Shown piece by piece: positions 7,327 to 15,820 of a stretch of 64,000 nt of DNA (the stretch's first letter is position 1; the number at the start of each line of letters is the position of its first letter). The stretch comes from Streptomyces sp. NRRL B-1347 (GTDB lineage Bacteria; Actinomycetota; Actinomycetes; Streptomycetales; Streptomycetaceae): positions 1 through 64,000 of the forward strand of contig NZ_JOJM01000018.1 in assembly GCF_000720325.1 (NCBI RefSeq), given 5' to 3'. The notes below the pieces were generated by a model. It did no database searches and had not been told where the DNA came from. It saw nothing but the letters and a program-made list of their open reading frames with translations. The position numbers and the translations under genes were made by a program.

Positions 7327-8541
7327 ATGGCGAACAGCACGAGGACCGACCACGACCTGCCCGGATACGCCTTGCTGATTGCCGCCGAGCCACCGGTGCG
7401 CCACCCGCTCGCCGTCACCGCCCAGTTGCCGCCGCTGGCCGCACTCCCGCCGGCCCGGCTCGTCGGCACCCGGCAGGCGAGCGCGGTCCAGCTGGCCAAT
7501 CCCGACGACCCCCAGACCGTCCTGACGTGCCTTCGTACGGCCGCGGCCACCGAGGGGCACCTGCTCGTCCACGCCGCCGGTCACCTGGTCGTCGACACCC
7601 GTCAGCACCGCCTCCACCTGGCGCTGGCCCGCACCACCGCCCGCACCGTCCGCTACACGGCCCTGCCGTGGCACTGGCTCACCGCCGAGCTGCGGCACCG
7701 GCCGCCGGGCAGCACGACCGTGGTCGCCGACCTGGCCGCCGACACCGGTGTCTGGCAGGCGCTCGTCCGCCGCGAGCAGGCGCTCGACGGCCCTTACGCG
7801 CTGTACGGAGCCGTGCAGTTGGAGGACCGCCGCCATCGGCCCGCTCCTGCCTACACGCGCGCCTTCGCCCACATCCTGCGCACGGTTTCGGTCACACCTC
7901 CCGCTCATGTGCTGCATGAGCAGGCCGTCGGTGCTGCCGCGGCCGACGTCGACGACGACGCCACTCTTTGGCTGGGAGGCGTCGCTCCGGCGGGATCCGT
8001 GGAGCAGCGACCGCTCGACATCCCCGCGCCCAGGACGGCACCGGCCGCGCCGGCCGCCCCGCTCGTGTCCGTCGTGCCTGCTTCGGCCGCACCACCCGCC
8101 GCCGCCCCGGCCTTCGCGGATCCGCACCGCGCCATCAGCGAGGCGAGCCGGGCGGGGCGGCACGCGGAGGCCGCCGCCATCGCCGCCGCGTGCGAGCAGA
8201 ACGCCCTGCGCGGCCACGGTGCGACCTCGCCGGAGGTGGCCCACTGGATCGAGGTGCGCGCCTTCCTGGCCTTCGCCGAGGGCGCCTTCGACCGGGCCTG
8301 CGAGCTGTGGATGCGCGGCGCGGTCACCCGCCTGATGGCCGAGCAGCCGGAGAGCGATCCCGCTGTCGCGGAGGCCGTCGACCGCGCCCATCACGCCTGG
8401 CACCGCGTCACCGAGCCCGGCCGCGTCCGGGAGCTGGGCACCGAACTGCTCAGCCTGCGGACCCGGGTCACAGGGAAGAACGGTGCCCGTGAGGACGTGC
8501 GGCAGCGTCTGGCGAAGCTCGCCGAGGCCCTGAGCCACTGA
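7327..8541 (+). CDS. Hypothetical protein, possible degenerate caspase-like N-terminus plus helical C-terminus
   Basis: A 404-residue cytoplasmic protein starting at ATG 7327. The frame is open further upstream, but that part is low-complexity and would begin inside the upstream terminator. Residues 1-135 contain YALLIAAEPP, HLLVHAAGHLVVD and STTVVADLAADTG strands, a spacing reminiscent of caspase-like (C14) folds in which HAAGH would stand for the catalytic His loop. No catalytic Cys is obvious, so this is tentative. Residues 220-265 are an Ala/Pro-rich linker. The C-terminal 150 residues are Ala-rich helices (ISEASRAGRHAEAAAIAAAC, FAEGAFDRACELWMRGAV) resembling TPR-like repeats. Function unknown; it may be a signalling scaffold. 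Confidence 0.75.
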   Translation: MANSTRTDHDLPGYALLIAAEPPVRHPLAVTAQLPPLAALPPARLVGTRQASAVQLANPDDPQTVLTCLRTAAATEGHLLVHAAGHLVVDTRQHRLHLALARTTARTVRYTALPWHWLTAELRHRPPGSTTVVADLAADTGVWQALVRREQALDGPYALYGAVQLEDRRHRPAPAYTRAFAHILRTVSVTPPAHVLHEQAVGAAAADVDDDATLWLGGVAPAGSVEQRPLDIPAPRTAPAAPAAPLVSVVPASAAPPAAAPAFADPHRAISEASRAGRHAEAAAIAAACEQNALRGHGATSPEVAHWIEVRAFLAFAEGAFDRACELWMRGAVTRLMAEQPESDPAVAEAVDRAHHAWHRVTEPGRVRELGTELLSLRTRVTGKNGAREDVRQRLAKLAEALSH

Positions 8542-8616
8542 AGCCGTGAGCCCCCGCAGGAGAACCGGGGCCAGCGCCGCCCGGCCCACGCGTCCCAGTG
8601 TTCCGCCCATGGCCGG

Positions 8617-8869
8617 TCACGCTCCCAACTTGGCGCTGCGGGGCTTCGTCGCACCGAAGACCAGGGACGTTCCCGCGTGGATCTGGATGAAGAAGGTGCT
8701 CTCCTCGCACAGACTGCCGGTGAAGAGCCTGCCGTTGGCGTCGGTGAAGTTCTCGACGCTGACCGCTTCCGCGGCCTGGGCGGAGAGACCGGTGACGAGC
8801 GCGAGCACGGCACCGACGGCCGCGAGGGGCCTCGCCGGTGCGCCGCCACGCGCGCTTCAGGGTGTACAT
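8617..8869 (-). pseudogene. Small secreted protein with frameshifted signal peptide
   Basis: Reading leftward, an ATG at 8869 preceded by AAAGGGGG starts MYTLKRAWRRTG, the basic start of a signal peptide, but this frame then becomes Arg-rich nonsense. The hydrophobic core and cleavage region (PLAAVGAVLALVTGLSAQAAEA) and a mature domain of about 43 residues (VSVENFTDANGRLFTGSLCE...) are read in the neighbouring frame from 8856 to the stop at 8617. One 1-nt indel between about 8820 and 8860 would restore an exported protein of roughly 80 residues with a single Cys. Alternatively translation begins at GTG 8808, giving a 63-residue protein with an abnormal signal peptide. Function unknown. It converges on the preceding gene. 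Confidence 0.6.
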
Positions 8870-9102
8870 GAGCGTGTTCCCCCTTTCTGGGCCTTCATCG
8901 CTTTCAACGAGCGGCCGACCGGGGCTCGTCCCCGAGGGGCGGCACCCGCGTACCGTCCCGGTGCGGGCGTTGCCGTATAAGGCCACGTCAGAGCCGATTT
9001 GCCGCACCCCGGGGCCCGTATGTCAGAGTGTCCGTCCCGGTCGGTCGAGCGCTTGGCGTTCCCGTACCCGTGTACCCGTACCCCCTTCCTTTGCTGAGAG
9101 CG

Positions 9103-9867
9103 ATGCAGGCTACGACTCTTGTCTCCCGGACCGCCGACCTGTTCGACCAGGGCCTGGAGCGCCGGTCCGGCTCCGCCCTGTTGCGCTTCGGTGCCGCGCG
9201 GCGGCGCCAGGACGACCGGACCGGCTGGTCCGGCGAGGGCGCCGTCGCCTGGCTGGACGCCGGGCGCGGCCATGTGTGGAGCGTCGGCGACGCGGCGGCC
9301 GCCGCGGCCCTCGTGCTGAACGCCGAGCGGGAACGGCCCGGTGAGGTGAGGGAGTTCACCGGGCCGTGCGGCAGTGACGCGCTGGTGGGGGAGCGGCGCG
9401 AGCTCGCTGACGTCGTCGAGTGGGTCTTCCGCTGGACGCTCGTGGAACCGCCCGCGATGCGCAACGAGGAGCGCGTGGTCGAGCTCGGCGAGGAGCACCA
9501 CGAGGAACTGGTCGCCTTCCTCGGCGCGCACAGCCCGGCCCACTCCACGGGCCCCGGCTCCGCCGACGTCAGCCTCTGGGCCGGGATCCGCGACGCGCAC
9601 GGGCGGCTCGTCGCCTGCGGCGCGCTGAGCAGGCTGCGCGACAGCGGGGTGCCGCTGATGGCGTCCGTCGCCACCGACGCGTCCCGGCGCGGCGAGGGCC
9701 TCGGTGCCGCGCTCACCGCCTGGCTGACCCGGTACGCGGTGCGCGAGCACGGCTGCTGCACCCTGTGGCAGCTCGCCGACAACCTACCCGCGCGGCGGCT
9801 CTACGACCGGCTCGGCTACCGCGACGAGGACCCCTGCGTCTCGGCGCGCCTCGTCGGCGTGGCGTAA
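9103..9867 (+). CDS. GNAT family N-acetyltransferase
   Basis: A 254-residue acetyltransferase. The start is placed at ATG 9103 (MQATTLVSRTADLFDQG), since the upstream extension is Pro/Val low-complexity. The C-terminal half carries the acetyl-CoA motif A: PLMASVATDASRRGEGLGAAL with RRGEGLG as the pyrophosphate loop, followed by LWQLADNLPARRLYDRLGYR, the motif B helix ending in YDRLGY. The N-terminal half (residues 1-130) is a divergent, probably second GNAT-like lobe. It is convergent with the STAS-ANTAR gene. The substrate is unknown, although this two-lobe architecture is common among proteins annotated as FR47-like acetyltransferases. Confidence 0.87.
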   Translation: MQATTLVSRTADLFDQGLERRSGSALLRFGAARRRQDDRTGWSGEGAVAWLDAGRGHVWSVGDAAAAAALVLNAERERPGEVREFTGPCGSDALVGERRELADVVEWVFRWTLVEPPAMRNEERVVELGEEHHEELVAFLGAHSPAHSTGPGSADVSLWAGIRDAHGRLVACGALSRLRDSGVPLMASVATDASRRGEGLGAALTAWLTRYAVREHGCCTLWQLADNLPARRLYDRLGYRDEDPCVSARLVGVA

Positions 9868-9916
9868 GGCCCGCGGCGCGGACCCCGTGGCCCGTCGCCG
9901 TCGTCGAGGCGGCAGT

Positions 9917-10654
9917 TCACTGCCCGTGCCCGGCCCGGGCGTGCAAGGCCGTGACGTGGGTGACGGCGGCGGACAGCTGTTCCTGGATCGCCTCCGGCAG
10001 CGGCGCGCCCTTGATGGAACCCACCACCTGCTGAGCCAGCAGATACAGCTTGACGTTGGTGTTCTGCGAGGTCATGACCAGCACGTCCCACGCCTCCTCC
10101 TCGCCGAGGGCGAAGACGGCCATCAGGATGCCGCGGGCCGTGTCGATGGGACCCCTGGTCTGCATCGCACGCCGCAGCTGTACGACCTTGACGCGCAGAT
10201 GGGCCTCGGAGTCGCCGGAGTCTCCGGAGCCGTCCGCGGCGGACGGGACGCGCGCCTCCGCGTCGGCCTCGGACGTGAACAGGGGCAGGGCGTCGGCCAG
10301 TGCGAAGACCCGCTCGGCCGCCGGGCTGATCGCGCGGATCCTGACCGACTTCGGCTCCTCCAGGGCTTGTTGCCGCACGGTCAGCAGGGTGTTGAGCCCG
10401 GAGCAGTCGCAGAACTCGACGCCGCCGAGGTCCACGTCGATGCCGTCGCCGGAGAGGCTGAGGGCCGTGCGCAGCTCCCGCCGCAGTTCCTGGTCCGTGT
10501 CGAGGTCCAGATCGCCGCGGACGGTGACCACGAGGCGTTCGCCCTCGGTGCGGGCGTGGATCGTCAGCTCGGACTGCGGTGCCGTACTGCGGGAATCGAC
10601 AAGTCCGGCACGGCTGTCCGCCTGCCCGGTCCCTGACTGCGCCGCCTGCGGCAT
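9917..10654 (-). CDS. STAS-ANTAR fusion: anti-sigma antagonist-like RNA-binding regulator
   Basis: A 245-residue two-domain regulator. Residues about 29-125 form a STAS domain: LTIHARTEGERLVVTVRGDLDLDTDQEL, then VEFCDCSGLNTLL, where the Ser of DCSGL is the residue phosphorylated in SpoIIAA-type antagonists. After an acidic Ser/Gly linker, residues about 150-215 match an ANTAR domain (VVQLRRAMQTRGPIDTARGILM, then EEEAWDVLVMTSQNTNVKL), which binds paired hairpins in nascent RNA and prevents termination. The pairing suggests a partner-switching input to an antitermination output. It is divergent from a small winged-helix regulator, with an AT-rich promoter region around 10731-10760. Confidence 0.88.
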   Translation of the reverse strand: MPQAAQSGTGQADSRAGLVDSRSTAPQSELTIHARTEGERLVVTVRGDLDLDTDQELRRELRTALSLSGDGIDVDLGGVEFCDCSGLNTLLTVRQQALEEPKSVRIRAISPAAERVFALADALPLFTSEADAEARVPSAADGSGDSGDSEAHLRVKVVQLRRAMQTRGPIDTARGILMAVFALGEEEAWDVLVMTSQNTNVKLYLLAQQVVGSIKGAPLPEAIQEQLSAAVTHVTALHARAGHGQ

Positions 10655-10790
10655 GGTCTTCTCCCCTGGCCTGGAGCGCTTGTGCTTCTGCCGCCACCAG
10701 ATTCGCCGCCCCGCGAACCAACGTCAACGGATACACGAAATATGGTTCACGTATTTTCATGCCTGAACTGTCTGGCGTACGCTCTGCCTC

Positions 10791-11141
10791 ATGGGTGGAG
10801 CACCGGAGCCACATACGGGGTGGACGTTCATCACCAACCACGCGCGGGTACTCGCTGTCATCGCCGAGAACCAGAACGCGCGGGTCCGGGACATCGCGGC
10901 CCGCTGCAGACTCACCGAACGCGCCGTCCAGAAGATCATCTCCGATCTGGAGCACAGCGGGTACCTGTCCCACACCCGCGAGGGGCGCGGCAACACGTAC
11001 CAGATCGAACCGGGAACGATCCTGCGCCACCCCGCCGAGGCGGGCCTCACCGTGGCCTCCCTGCTCGGTCTCCTCGCCCGGGTCGACACCCGGCACGCGG
11101 CAGCGCCGCACGTCGGCCAGGAGTCCGCGAGCGACGCGTGA
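10791..11141 (+). CDS. Winged-helix transcriptional regulator (MarR/ArsR-like)
   Basis: A 116-residue DNA-binding protein. Residues about 14-75 form a winged helix: FITNHARVLAVIAENQNARVRDIAARCRLTERAVQKIISDLEHSGYL, with recognition helix ERAVQKIISDLE, and the wing HTREGRGNTYQIE. The C-terminus is short and carries no obvious ligand domain. It is divergent from the STAS-ANTAR gene across a 136-bp AT-rich spacer, and the two may be co-regulated. A strong stem-loop follows the gene. Ligand and targets are unknown. Confidence 0.85.
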   Translation: MGGAPEPHTGWTFITNHARVLAVIAENQNARVRDIAARCRLTERAVQKIISDLEHSGYLSHTREGRGNTYQIEPGTILRHPAEAGLTVASLLGLLARVDTRHAAAPHVGQESASDA

Positions 11142-11192
11142 ACGACGCGACCTAGGCGCCGTCCAGAGGCTGTACGCGGCCCACGCAGCGGA

Positions 11193-11221
11193 CCCGGCGA
11201 ACGCTGGGCGCGTTCGCCGGG
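11193..11221. terminator. Bidirectional stem-loop
   Basis: A perfect 11-bp inverted repeat (CCCGGCGAACG at 11193-11203, complement at 11211-11221) with a 7-nt loop separates the winged-helix regulator from the convergent protease gene. Confidence 0.82.
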
Positions 11222-11248
11222 CCGTGACGAGGACGAGGCGGATCGGCC

Positions 11249-12574
11249 TCAGCCCGTGACGATCTGGCTGCCGAAGACGGGGGAGAAGGTGCTGCTGAGC
11301 GCGTAGTCGACGCGGTCGAACCTGAAGTGCCAGGCGCACACGCGGCCGGGCCAGTTCTCGCCCCGGCAGGGGACGCGCGCGTCGTTGGCCCCGGAGGTCA
11401 CCGTGCCCACGGCGAACACCCGCTGGCCGTCGCCCGAGAGGCTGAAGACCGGCCCGCCGCTGTCCCCTTGGCCGGGCCCGTACTGAGCGGTGTTCTCACT
11501 CGCGTACGCGCTGGGGCCGGGAGCCCCCGACGGGTCCGGAGGGTCGATGAAGCTGATGGTGAACCCGCACAGCGCGCCCGAGCGCGAGCCGGAGGTGCAG
11601 ACGTGGTTGCCGACGTAGGTGCCGTCCCGGCCGCCGATGGGCTTGGTGAAGGTGGAGTTCTGCCAGTTCCCGTCCCACATCCGGCCGGACCCCGCGGCCC
11701 CGATGGTCGCGTGGTCCGAGCCGACGCTGTGGTTGCCGTAGCCGCCCATCGCGTCGCCGCCCCCGTCGTAGGCGGTGGCGCCGCCGGCGCCGCAGTGGCC
11801 GGCGGTGAGCAGCGCGGGCGTGTTGTTGGGCAGGCGCAGCGGCCAGCCGACGGTGCAGTTGGAGAGGCGGGCACCGGCGTAGTACGGCGTGGTGTCGTCC
11901 TCGCGGCAGTAGCGGGCGCCGTCGGCGCACCTGCCGGTCAGGGGGACGGCCCGGGAGCCCTGCGGGCCGGCGCCCGGGGCGACGGTCACCGGGACCCCGT
12001 CGGCGGTGCGGCCGTGCCGCTGCGCACCCGGGGCCCAGCGCACGACGACGCCGCTGCCGTCGGGCCGGGGCACGGCCATGCTCGTGGCCCCCGAGGTCTT
12101 GAGCCCGCGCACCGCGGTGCGCAGGGCGTCGTTGCTGTAGCGCGCGGGCAGGACCTCGACCGGCACGTCGCCCGCGCGGCCGCCGAGCTGTCGCCGCATG
12201 CCGTCGGGCACGGTGCCGTGCCAGTACACGCGCAGCGCGCGGTTCTTCGGGGCGGCGACGACGCCGACCGGATTGTCGTGACCGGCCGTGCGCGCGGCCG
12301 TGAGGATCTTCGAGGCCTTGGCGTTGAGGCGCTGCTGCGTGGTGAACAGGTCGGACCAGGTGGCGAATCCGTCGGGCGCCGGGCCCGTGGGGAACTGCGC
12401 TCCGGGCGTGCGCGGCACGGGCTTGGGAGGGGTGCTCGCGGAGCTGGCCTCCCCTGTGGTCGCGGCGACGGCGGTGCACGTCAGGAGCAGCACCGCGCCG
12501 AGGACGAAGGTTCTCCCGCGCCGCCTGCCACGGGACTCCGGCCCGGTCCGGCGCGAGGGTAATCGGTGTGTCAT
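11249..12574 (-). CDS. Secreted trypsin-like serine protease
   Basis: A 441-residue exported S1-family protease. The N-terminus has many Arg residues (SRGRRRGR) followed by a hydrophobic segment FVLGAVLLLTCTAVAATTG, a signal peptide. Residues about 45-215 form a long region, probably a propeptide, with alpha-lytic-like strands (VGVVAAPKNRALRVYWHG). The catalytic triad is readable: His in LLTAGHCG (about residue 260), Asp in GSDHATIG (about 287) and Ser in GQGDSGGPVF (about 371). Paired Cys residues (ADGARYCRED, LSNCTVGW, VCTSGSRSGALCG, VPCRGENWPGRVCAW) suggest several disulfides in the mature enzyme. The start at ATG 12574 is preceded by GAGAGGA. It is transcribed alone. Confidence 0.9.
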   Translation of the reverse strand: MTHRLPSRRTGPESRGRRRGRTFVLGAVLLLTCTAVAATTGEASSASTPPKPVPRTPGAQFPTGPAPDGFATWSDLFTTQQRLNAKASKILTAARTAGHDNPVGVVAAPKNRALRVYWHGTVPDGMRRQLGGRAGDVPVEVLPARYSNDALRTAVRGLKTSGATSMAVPRPDGSGVVVRWAPGAQRHGRTADGVPVTVAPGAGPQGSRAVPLTGRCADGARYCREDDTTPYYAGARLSNCTVGWPLRLPNNTPALLTAGHCGAGGATAYDGGGDAMGGYGNHSVGSDHATIGAAGSGRMWDGNWQNSTFTKPIGGRDGTYVGNHVCTSGSRSGALCGFTISFIDPPDPSGAPGPSAYASENTAQYGPGQGDSGGPVFSLSGDGQRVFAVGTVTSGANDARVPCRGENWPGRVCAWHFRFDRVDYALSSTFSPVFGSQIVTG

Positions 12575-12732
12575 GGCATCCTCTCGTGGCCTGGGAAACG
12601 TCAGGCCGAGGATGGGGCCGAGCGGCGCGAGAAGTCACCCTCTCATTCCGGTCAGCCGGACAACCCCACGTGCAAGGAGGGGAGTTCGAGCCAGCCTCCG
12701 GCGGTTCGGTCGAGGCGGTACGCCGTGCGCGT

Positions 12733-13221
12733 CTACTTCACCTCGGTGAGCTGCCCCGTGGCGACGTCGAAGACGAAGCCGCGCACGGCATCGGTGTGCG
12801 GGACGAACGGGCTGGAGGCGATGCGGCGGACGGACTGGCGCACGTCGTCCTCCAGGTCGGAGAACGCCTCGGCGGCCCAGGGCGGACGGATCCCGGTCTC
12901 CTCCTCGATCTGCCGCTCGAAGTCGCCGTCGGTGAAGGTGAGCATGCCGCAGTCCGTGTGGTGGATCAGGATGATCTCGCGCGTCCCCAGCAGGCGCTGG
13001 CTGATGGCGAGGGAGCGGATCCCGTCGTCGGTGACCACCCCGCCCGCGTTGCGGATGACGTGGGCCTCGCCCTCCTCGAGGCCGAGGACCGCGTACACGT
13101 TCAGCCGGGCGTCCATGCAGGCGAGAACCGCCACCTGCCGGGACGGGGGGAGAGGCAGCGGGCCGCGGAACGACGCGGCGTAGGCGGAGTTGTTGGCCAG
13201 GTACTCGTCGGTCACGGACAT
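12733..13221 (-). CDS. Beta-carbonic anhydrase
   Basis: A 162-residue zinc enzyme that interconverts CO2 and bicarbonate in the cytoplasm. Zinc-site residues fall at Cys35 (ACMDAR), Asp37 of the Asp-Arg dyad, His88 and Cys91 (HHTDC). From memory this is the same numbering as the Mycobacterium tuberculosis enzyme Rv1284, and the length is nearly the same. The start is placed at ATG 13221 (MSVTDEYLAN); the frame continues upstream but with low-complexity residues. The neighbouring genes are envelope-stress genes and do not suggest a specific partner. Confidence 0.93.
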   Translation of the reverse strand: MSVTDEYLANNSAYAASFRGPLPLPPSRQVAVLACMDARLNVYAVLGLEEGEAHVIRNAGGVVTDDGIRSLAISQRLLGTREIILIHHTDCGMLTFTDGDFERQIEEETGIRPPWAAEAFSDLEDDVRQSVRRIASSPFVPHTDAVRGFVFDVATGQLTEVK

Positions 13222-13436
13222 GGCGCCCTCACCTTCTGGGACCAGGGCGTCCCCGGAACCCGTCGCTCGGCACCGTAGTGACGGGACCGGACAGGGGGGA
13301 AGCCTCGGGCCCGTTCCGCCATCGTCCTGCCATACGCCGGCAATGTTCGGGCCCCGTACCAGGCCCCGCCACGGTGTCCGGCCGCACGGCGAGCCGATAC
13401 GGCTGCCTCGGTTCGGCCCGGACGGCCGCACCCCTC

Positions 13437-13793
13437 TCACACGATGCCGCTGACCGTCACCGACACGTGGACCAGGACCTTCGCCGGCAGGGTGGTCCGC
13501 GCGGCCCGGGTCGCCGCCTCGCGGACCGCGCGGGTCACGTCGACGGCGCGGTGGCCCCGGTGCACCACCACGAACACCTCCACGGAGAGGCGGCCGCCGT
13601 CACGGGAGCCGGGTGGGATCCGTATGCCCGAAGTCGACGCCGTCGGCGCGCTGTTGACGCGGCGCGTCGCCGTGGCGGCGGCGCGCAGGCGTTCGGCGAG
13701 CCCCGGCCGCAGGAAGGCCACACCGGGGACCTCGCCCACCGCTTCGGCGACGGCCTCCACGAGCCGCCGGTCGTCCTGCGCCCGGGTCACCAT
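13437..13793 (-). CDS. Asp23/Gls24-like protein
   Basis: A 118-residue protein of the alkaline-shock (Asp23/Gls24) type, a small alpha-beta domain found at the cell envelope in Gram-positive bacteria. It shows LVEAVAEAVGEVPGVAFLRPGLAERL, a central basic strand region, LSVEVFVVVHRGHRAVDVTRAVREAA and a final VLVHVSVTVSGIV strand, the usual fold order. Its ATG overlaps the stop of the upstream anti-sigma/Asp23 fusion gene (ATGGTGA), so the two are co-translated. It belongs to the leftward sigma/anti-sigma/Asp23 operon. Confidence 0.78.
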   Translation of the reverse strand: MVTRAQDDRRLVEAVAEAVGEVPGVAFLRPGLAERLRAAATATRRVNSAPTASTSGIRIPPGSRDGGRLSVEVFVVVHRGHRAVDVTRAVREAATRAARTTLPAKVLVHVSVTVSGIV

Positions 13794-14497
13794 GCCCCGC
13801 CTCCGCTCCGGTCCGCGCCGCCCGGGCCCGTCGTGCCGTGGCCGTCACCCGGCCCGCCGTCGTCGTCCAGGAGGAGATCGGTGATCACCACGTCGACGGC
13901 CGCCACGCGCATGCCCAGGGCGTCCGCGGCCGCGTCAGCGATCCGGTGCCGTACGCGGTCCGCGACGTCCGGGAGGTCCCAGGACGGGGCGGCCTGGATC
14001 TCGATGCGCACGCCGACCGGGTCGCGCGGCGCGCCGCCGGACCCGGCCGGGGCCACGCGGCAGCTGCCCGCCCGCACGCCCGGCAGCGTCTCGGCGGCCG
14101 CGCGGAACGTCCGCGCGGCCGCGGCCTCGACGATCCACGCGTCCTCGTCCGCCTCGCCCAGCGGAAGCGTGCGCCCGGGCCGCAGTTCGAGCCGGACCAC
14201 GTCCATGATCCGCGCGCTGAGCGCCGAGGCGTCCGAGGGCCAGGCGGAGCGCTGCGCGGCACGCGCCCGCCACACCACGTCCTGCAACTCGTAGAAGCCG
14301 TCGAGAGCCGGGAGGCAGTACGGGCAGTCCGCGAGGTGCGGATCCGGCTCGCCCGCCTCCCCCGCCTCCCAGACGTCGGCGAGGCGGCGGCCGCAGGGCA
14401 GCCGCTCCTCCTCCGGCACCGTCGCGTCCCGGGTGCCGTCGGACGGGATCGGCGCCTCGTCGCCCGCTCCGGGCCCGCCGTGTTCGTTCACCGCCAT
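13787..14497 (-). CDS. Zinc-motif anti-sigma protein fused to an Asp23-like domain
   Basis: A 236-residue protein lying between an ECF sigma gene and an Asp23-like gene, overlapping both. Residues about 35-65 contain HLADCPYC, the H-x3-C-x2-C motif of zinc-binding anti-sigma domains. Residues about 95-215 resemble Asp23: DAWIVEAAAARTFRAAAETLPGVRAGSC, GVRIEIQAAPSWDLPDVADRVRHRI and DALGMRVAAVDVVITDLLL. The protein has no membrane helix. I infer that it sequesters the upstream sigma factor and couples release to the state of the Asp23 envelope complex. The start overlaps the sigma stop by 10 bp. Confidence 0.78.
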   Translation of the reverse strand: MAVNEHGGPGAGDEAPIPSDGTRDATVPEEERLPCGRRLADVWEAGEAGEPDPHLADCPYCLPALDGFYELQDVVWRARAAQRSAWPSDASALSARIMDVVRLELRPGRTLPLGEADEDAWIVEAAAARTFRAAAETLPGVRAGSCRVAPAGSGGAPRDPVGVRIEIQAAPSWDLPDVADRVRHRIADAAADALGMRVAAVDVVITDLLLDDDGGPGDGHGTTGPGGADRSGGGAW

Positions 14498-15105
14498 GCC
14501 GCCATCGTCTCCATCAAGTGGCGCCGCGCCCGGAAGACCCGGGCGCGGGCCGCTCCCGTCGTGATGCCGACCGTCTCGGCCACGGACTCGTACGGCATGT
14601 CGTCGAGTTCGCGCAGGACCCAGCACACGCGCTGTTCCGCCGACAGGCCCTCCATGGCCTTCGTCAGGTCCTCGACGGCGGCGATGCCCTCCACGGCCCG
14701 CGGCGGCGAGACCTGGTACTCGGGCGCGGCGGGTTCGGGCACGTCGTCGAGGCCCGCGACGCGCGGCCTGGCGCGGAGCAGATTGAGGCACCTGTTGGTG
14801 ACGATGCGGTGCATCCAGGTGCCGAAGCGGGCGTCGCGGCGGAACTCGGGCAGCTTGCGCCAGGCACTCACGAACGATTCCTGCACGGCGTCCTCCGCTT
14901 CCGTCGGGCTGCCCAGCAGCCGGGTGGCCAGCTGCAACAGTCGGGGGCCGTGGCGCAGGACGAGCGCCTCGAAGGCCTCCTCGTCCCCTTCCGCCGCCCG
15001 TATCGCGAGCAACGCGTCGTCGTGCCGGGGGGAAGGTCCTGCTTCCCGCGGTGTCCCGTCCTCGTCCCCGGGCACGCTCGGCTCCTCTCTGGTGGTCCTC
15101 TCCAT
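14488..15105 (-). CDS. ECF RNA polymerase sigma factor
   Basis: A 205-residue group IV sigma factor. Region 2 spans about residues 33-105 (DEEAFEALVLRHGPRLLQLATRL, SPTEAEDAVQESFVSAWRKL, FGTWMHRIVTNRCLNLLR). After a Pro-rich linker, region 4 spans about 145-205 (LSAEQRVCWVLRELDDMPYESVAETVG, then TTGAARARVFRARRHLM). The gene heads a leftward operon with the anti-sigma/Asp23 fusion and an Asp23-like protein, and is divergent from an Asp23/AmaP operon, so the sigma factor probably controls both sides in response to envelope stress. The start is ATG 15105. Confidence 0.92.
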   Translation of the reverse strand: MERTTREEPSVPGDEDGTPREAGPSPRHDDALLAIRAAEGDEEAFEALVLRHGPRLLQLATRLLGSPTEAEDAVQESFVSAWRKLPEFRRDARFGTWMHRIVTNRCLNLLRARPRVAGLDDVPEPAAPEYQVSPPRAVEGIAAVEDLTKAMEGLSAEQRVCWVLRELDDMPYESVAETVGITTGAARARVFRARRHLMETMAAWR

Positions 15106-15257
15106 ACGACACGGCCGGGGGCACGGACGTTACGCGACCCTGACCGATTCCTATTCGGCCGAAGAAGTGCCCGCGGATGCGTAACACGCGCCCGGGCACA
15201 CGGGTCAGAGCAGAGGGAAGGCACCTACGGACACACCGTGAGACGAGGAGACGCCCC

Positions 15258-15770
15258 ATGGCGACACAAGAGCTGGCTTCGAAGGCGAACACGCCCCAGA
15301 CCGCGGAGAACACCGGTGGCGGCCGGCCGAACGCACCGGGCGCCACCACCCTCACCGGCCGCACCGGCGCCGACGAACCGGCGGCCACGCGCGGCAGGAC
15401 GTCCATCGCCGACGTGGTCGTGGTCAAGATCGCGGGCATGGCCACCCGGGAGATCCCCGGCGTGTACGACATGGGCGGCGGCCTGTCCCGTGCCATCGGC
15501 GCCGTGCGCGACCGCGTCCCGGGCGGCCGCTCGAACGTCGGGCGCGGCGTGAAGGTGGAGGTCGGCGAGCGGCAGACCGCCATCGACCTGGACGTCGTCG
15601 TCGAGTACGGCGTGCCGATCACCGACGTCGCCCACGACGTCCGCGAGAACGTCATCGCCGCCGTGGAGCGCATCACAGGCCTGGAGGTCGTCGAGGTCAA
15701 CGTGGCCGTCAACGACGTGCACCTGCCCGAGGACGACAACCCCGACAACGGCTCGGCGCGCGTGGAGTGA
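15258..15770 (+). CDS. Asp23/Gls24 family envelope stress response protein
   Basis: A 170-residue cytoplasmic, membrane-associated Asp23-type protein. After a disordered N-terminus of about 45 residues the domain reads TSIADVVVVKIAGMATREIPGVYDMG, then VGRGVKVEVGERQTAIDLDVVVEYGV, DVAHDVRENVIAAVERITGLEV and VEVNVAVNDVHL. This is the canonical family order. The start is ATG 15258, preceded by an AGGAG-like site. It is followed by a small membrane protein, a DUF6286-like protein and an AmaP-like anchor, the usual partners that tether Asp23 to the membrane. Confidence 0.93.
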   Translation: MATQELASKANTPQTAENTGGGRPNAPGATTLTGRTGADEPAATRGRTSIADVVVVKIAGMATREIPGVYDMGGGLSRAIGAVRDRVPGGRSNVGRGVKVEVGERQTAIDLDVVVEYGVPITDVAHDVRENVIAAVERITGLEVVEVNVAVNDVHLPEDDNPDNGSARVE

Positions 15771-15820
15771 GCGCCCGCACGTCGTGAGTCCCGTCCCGTC
15801 CCCCTGACATGAGGTGAAGC

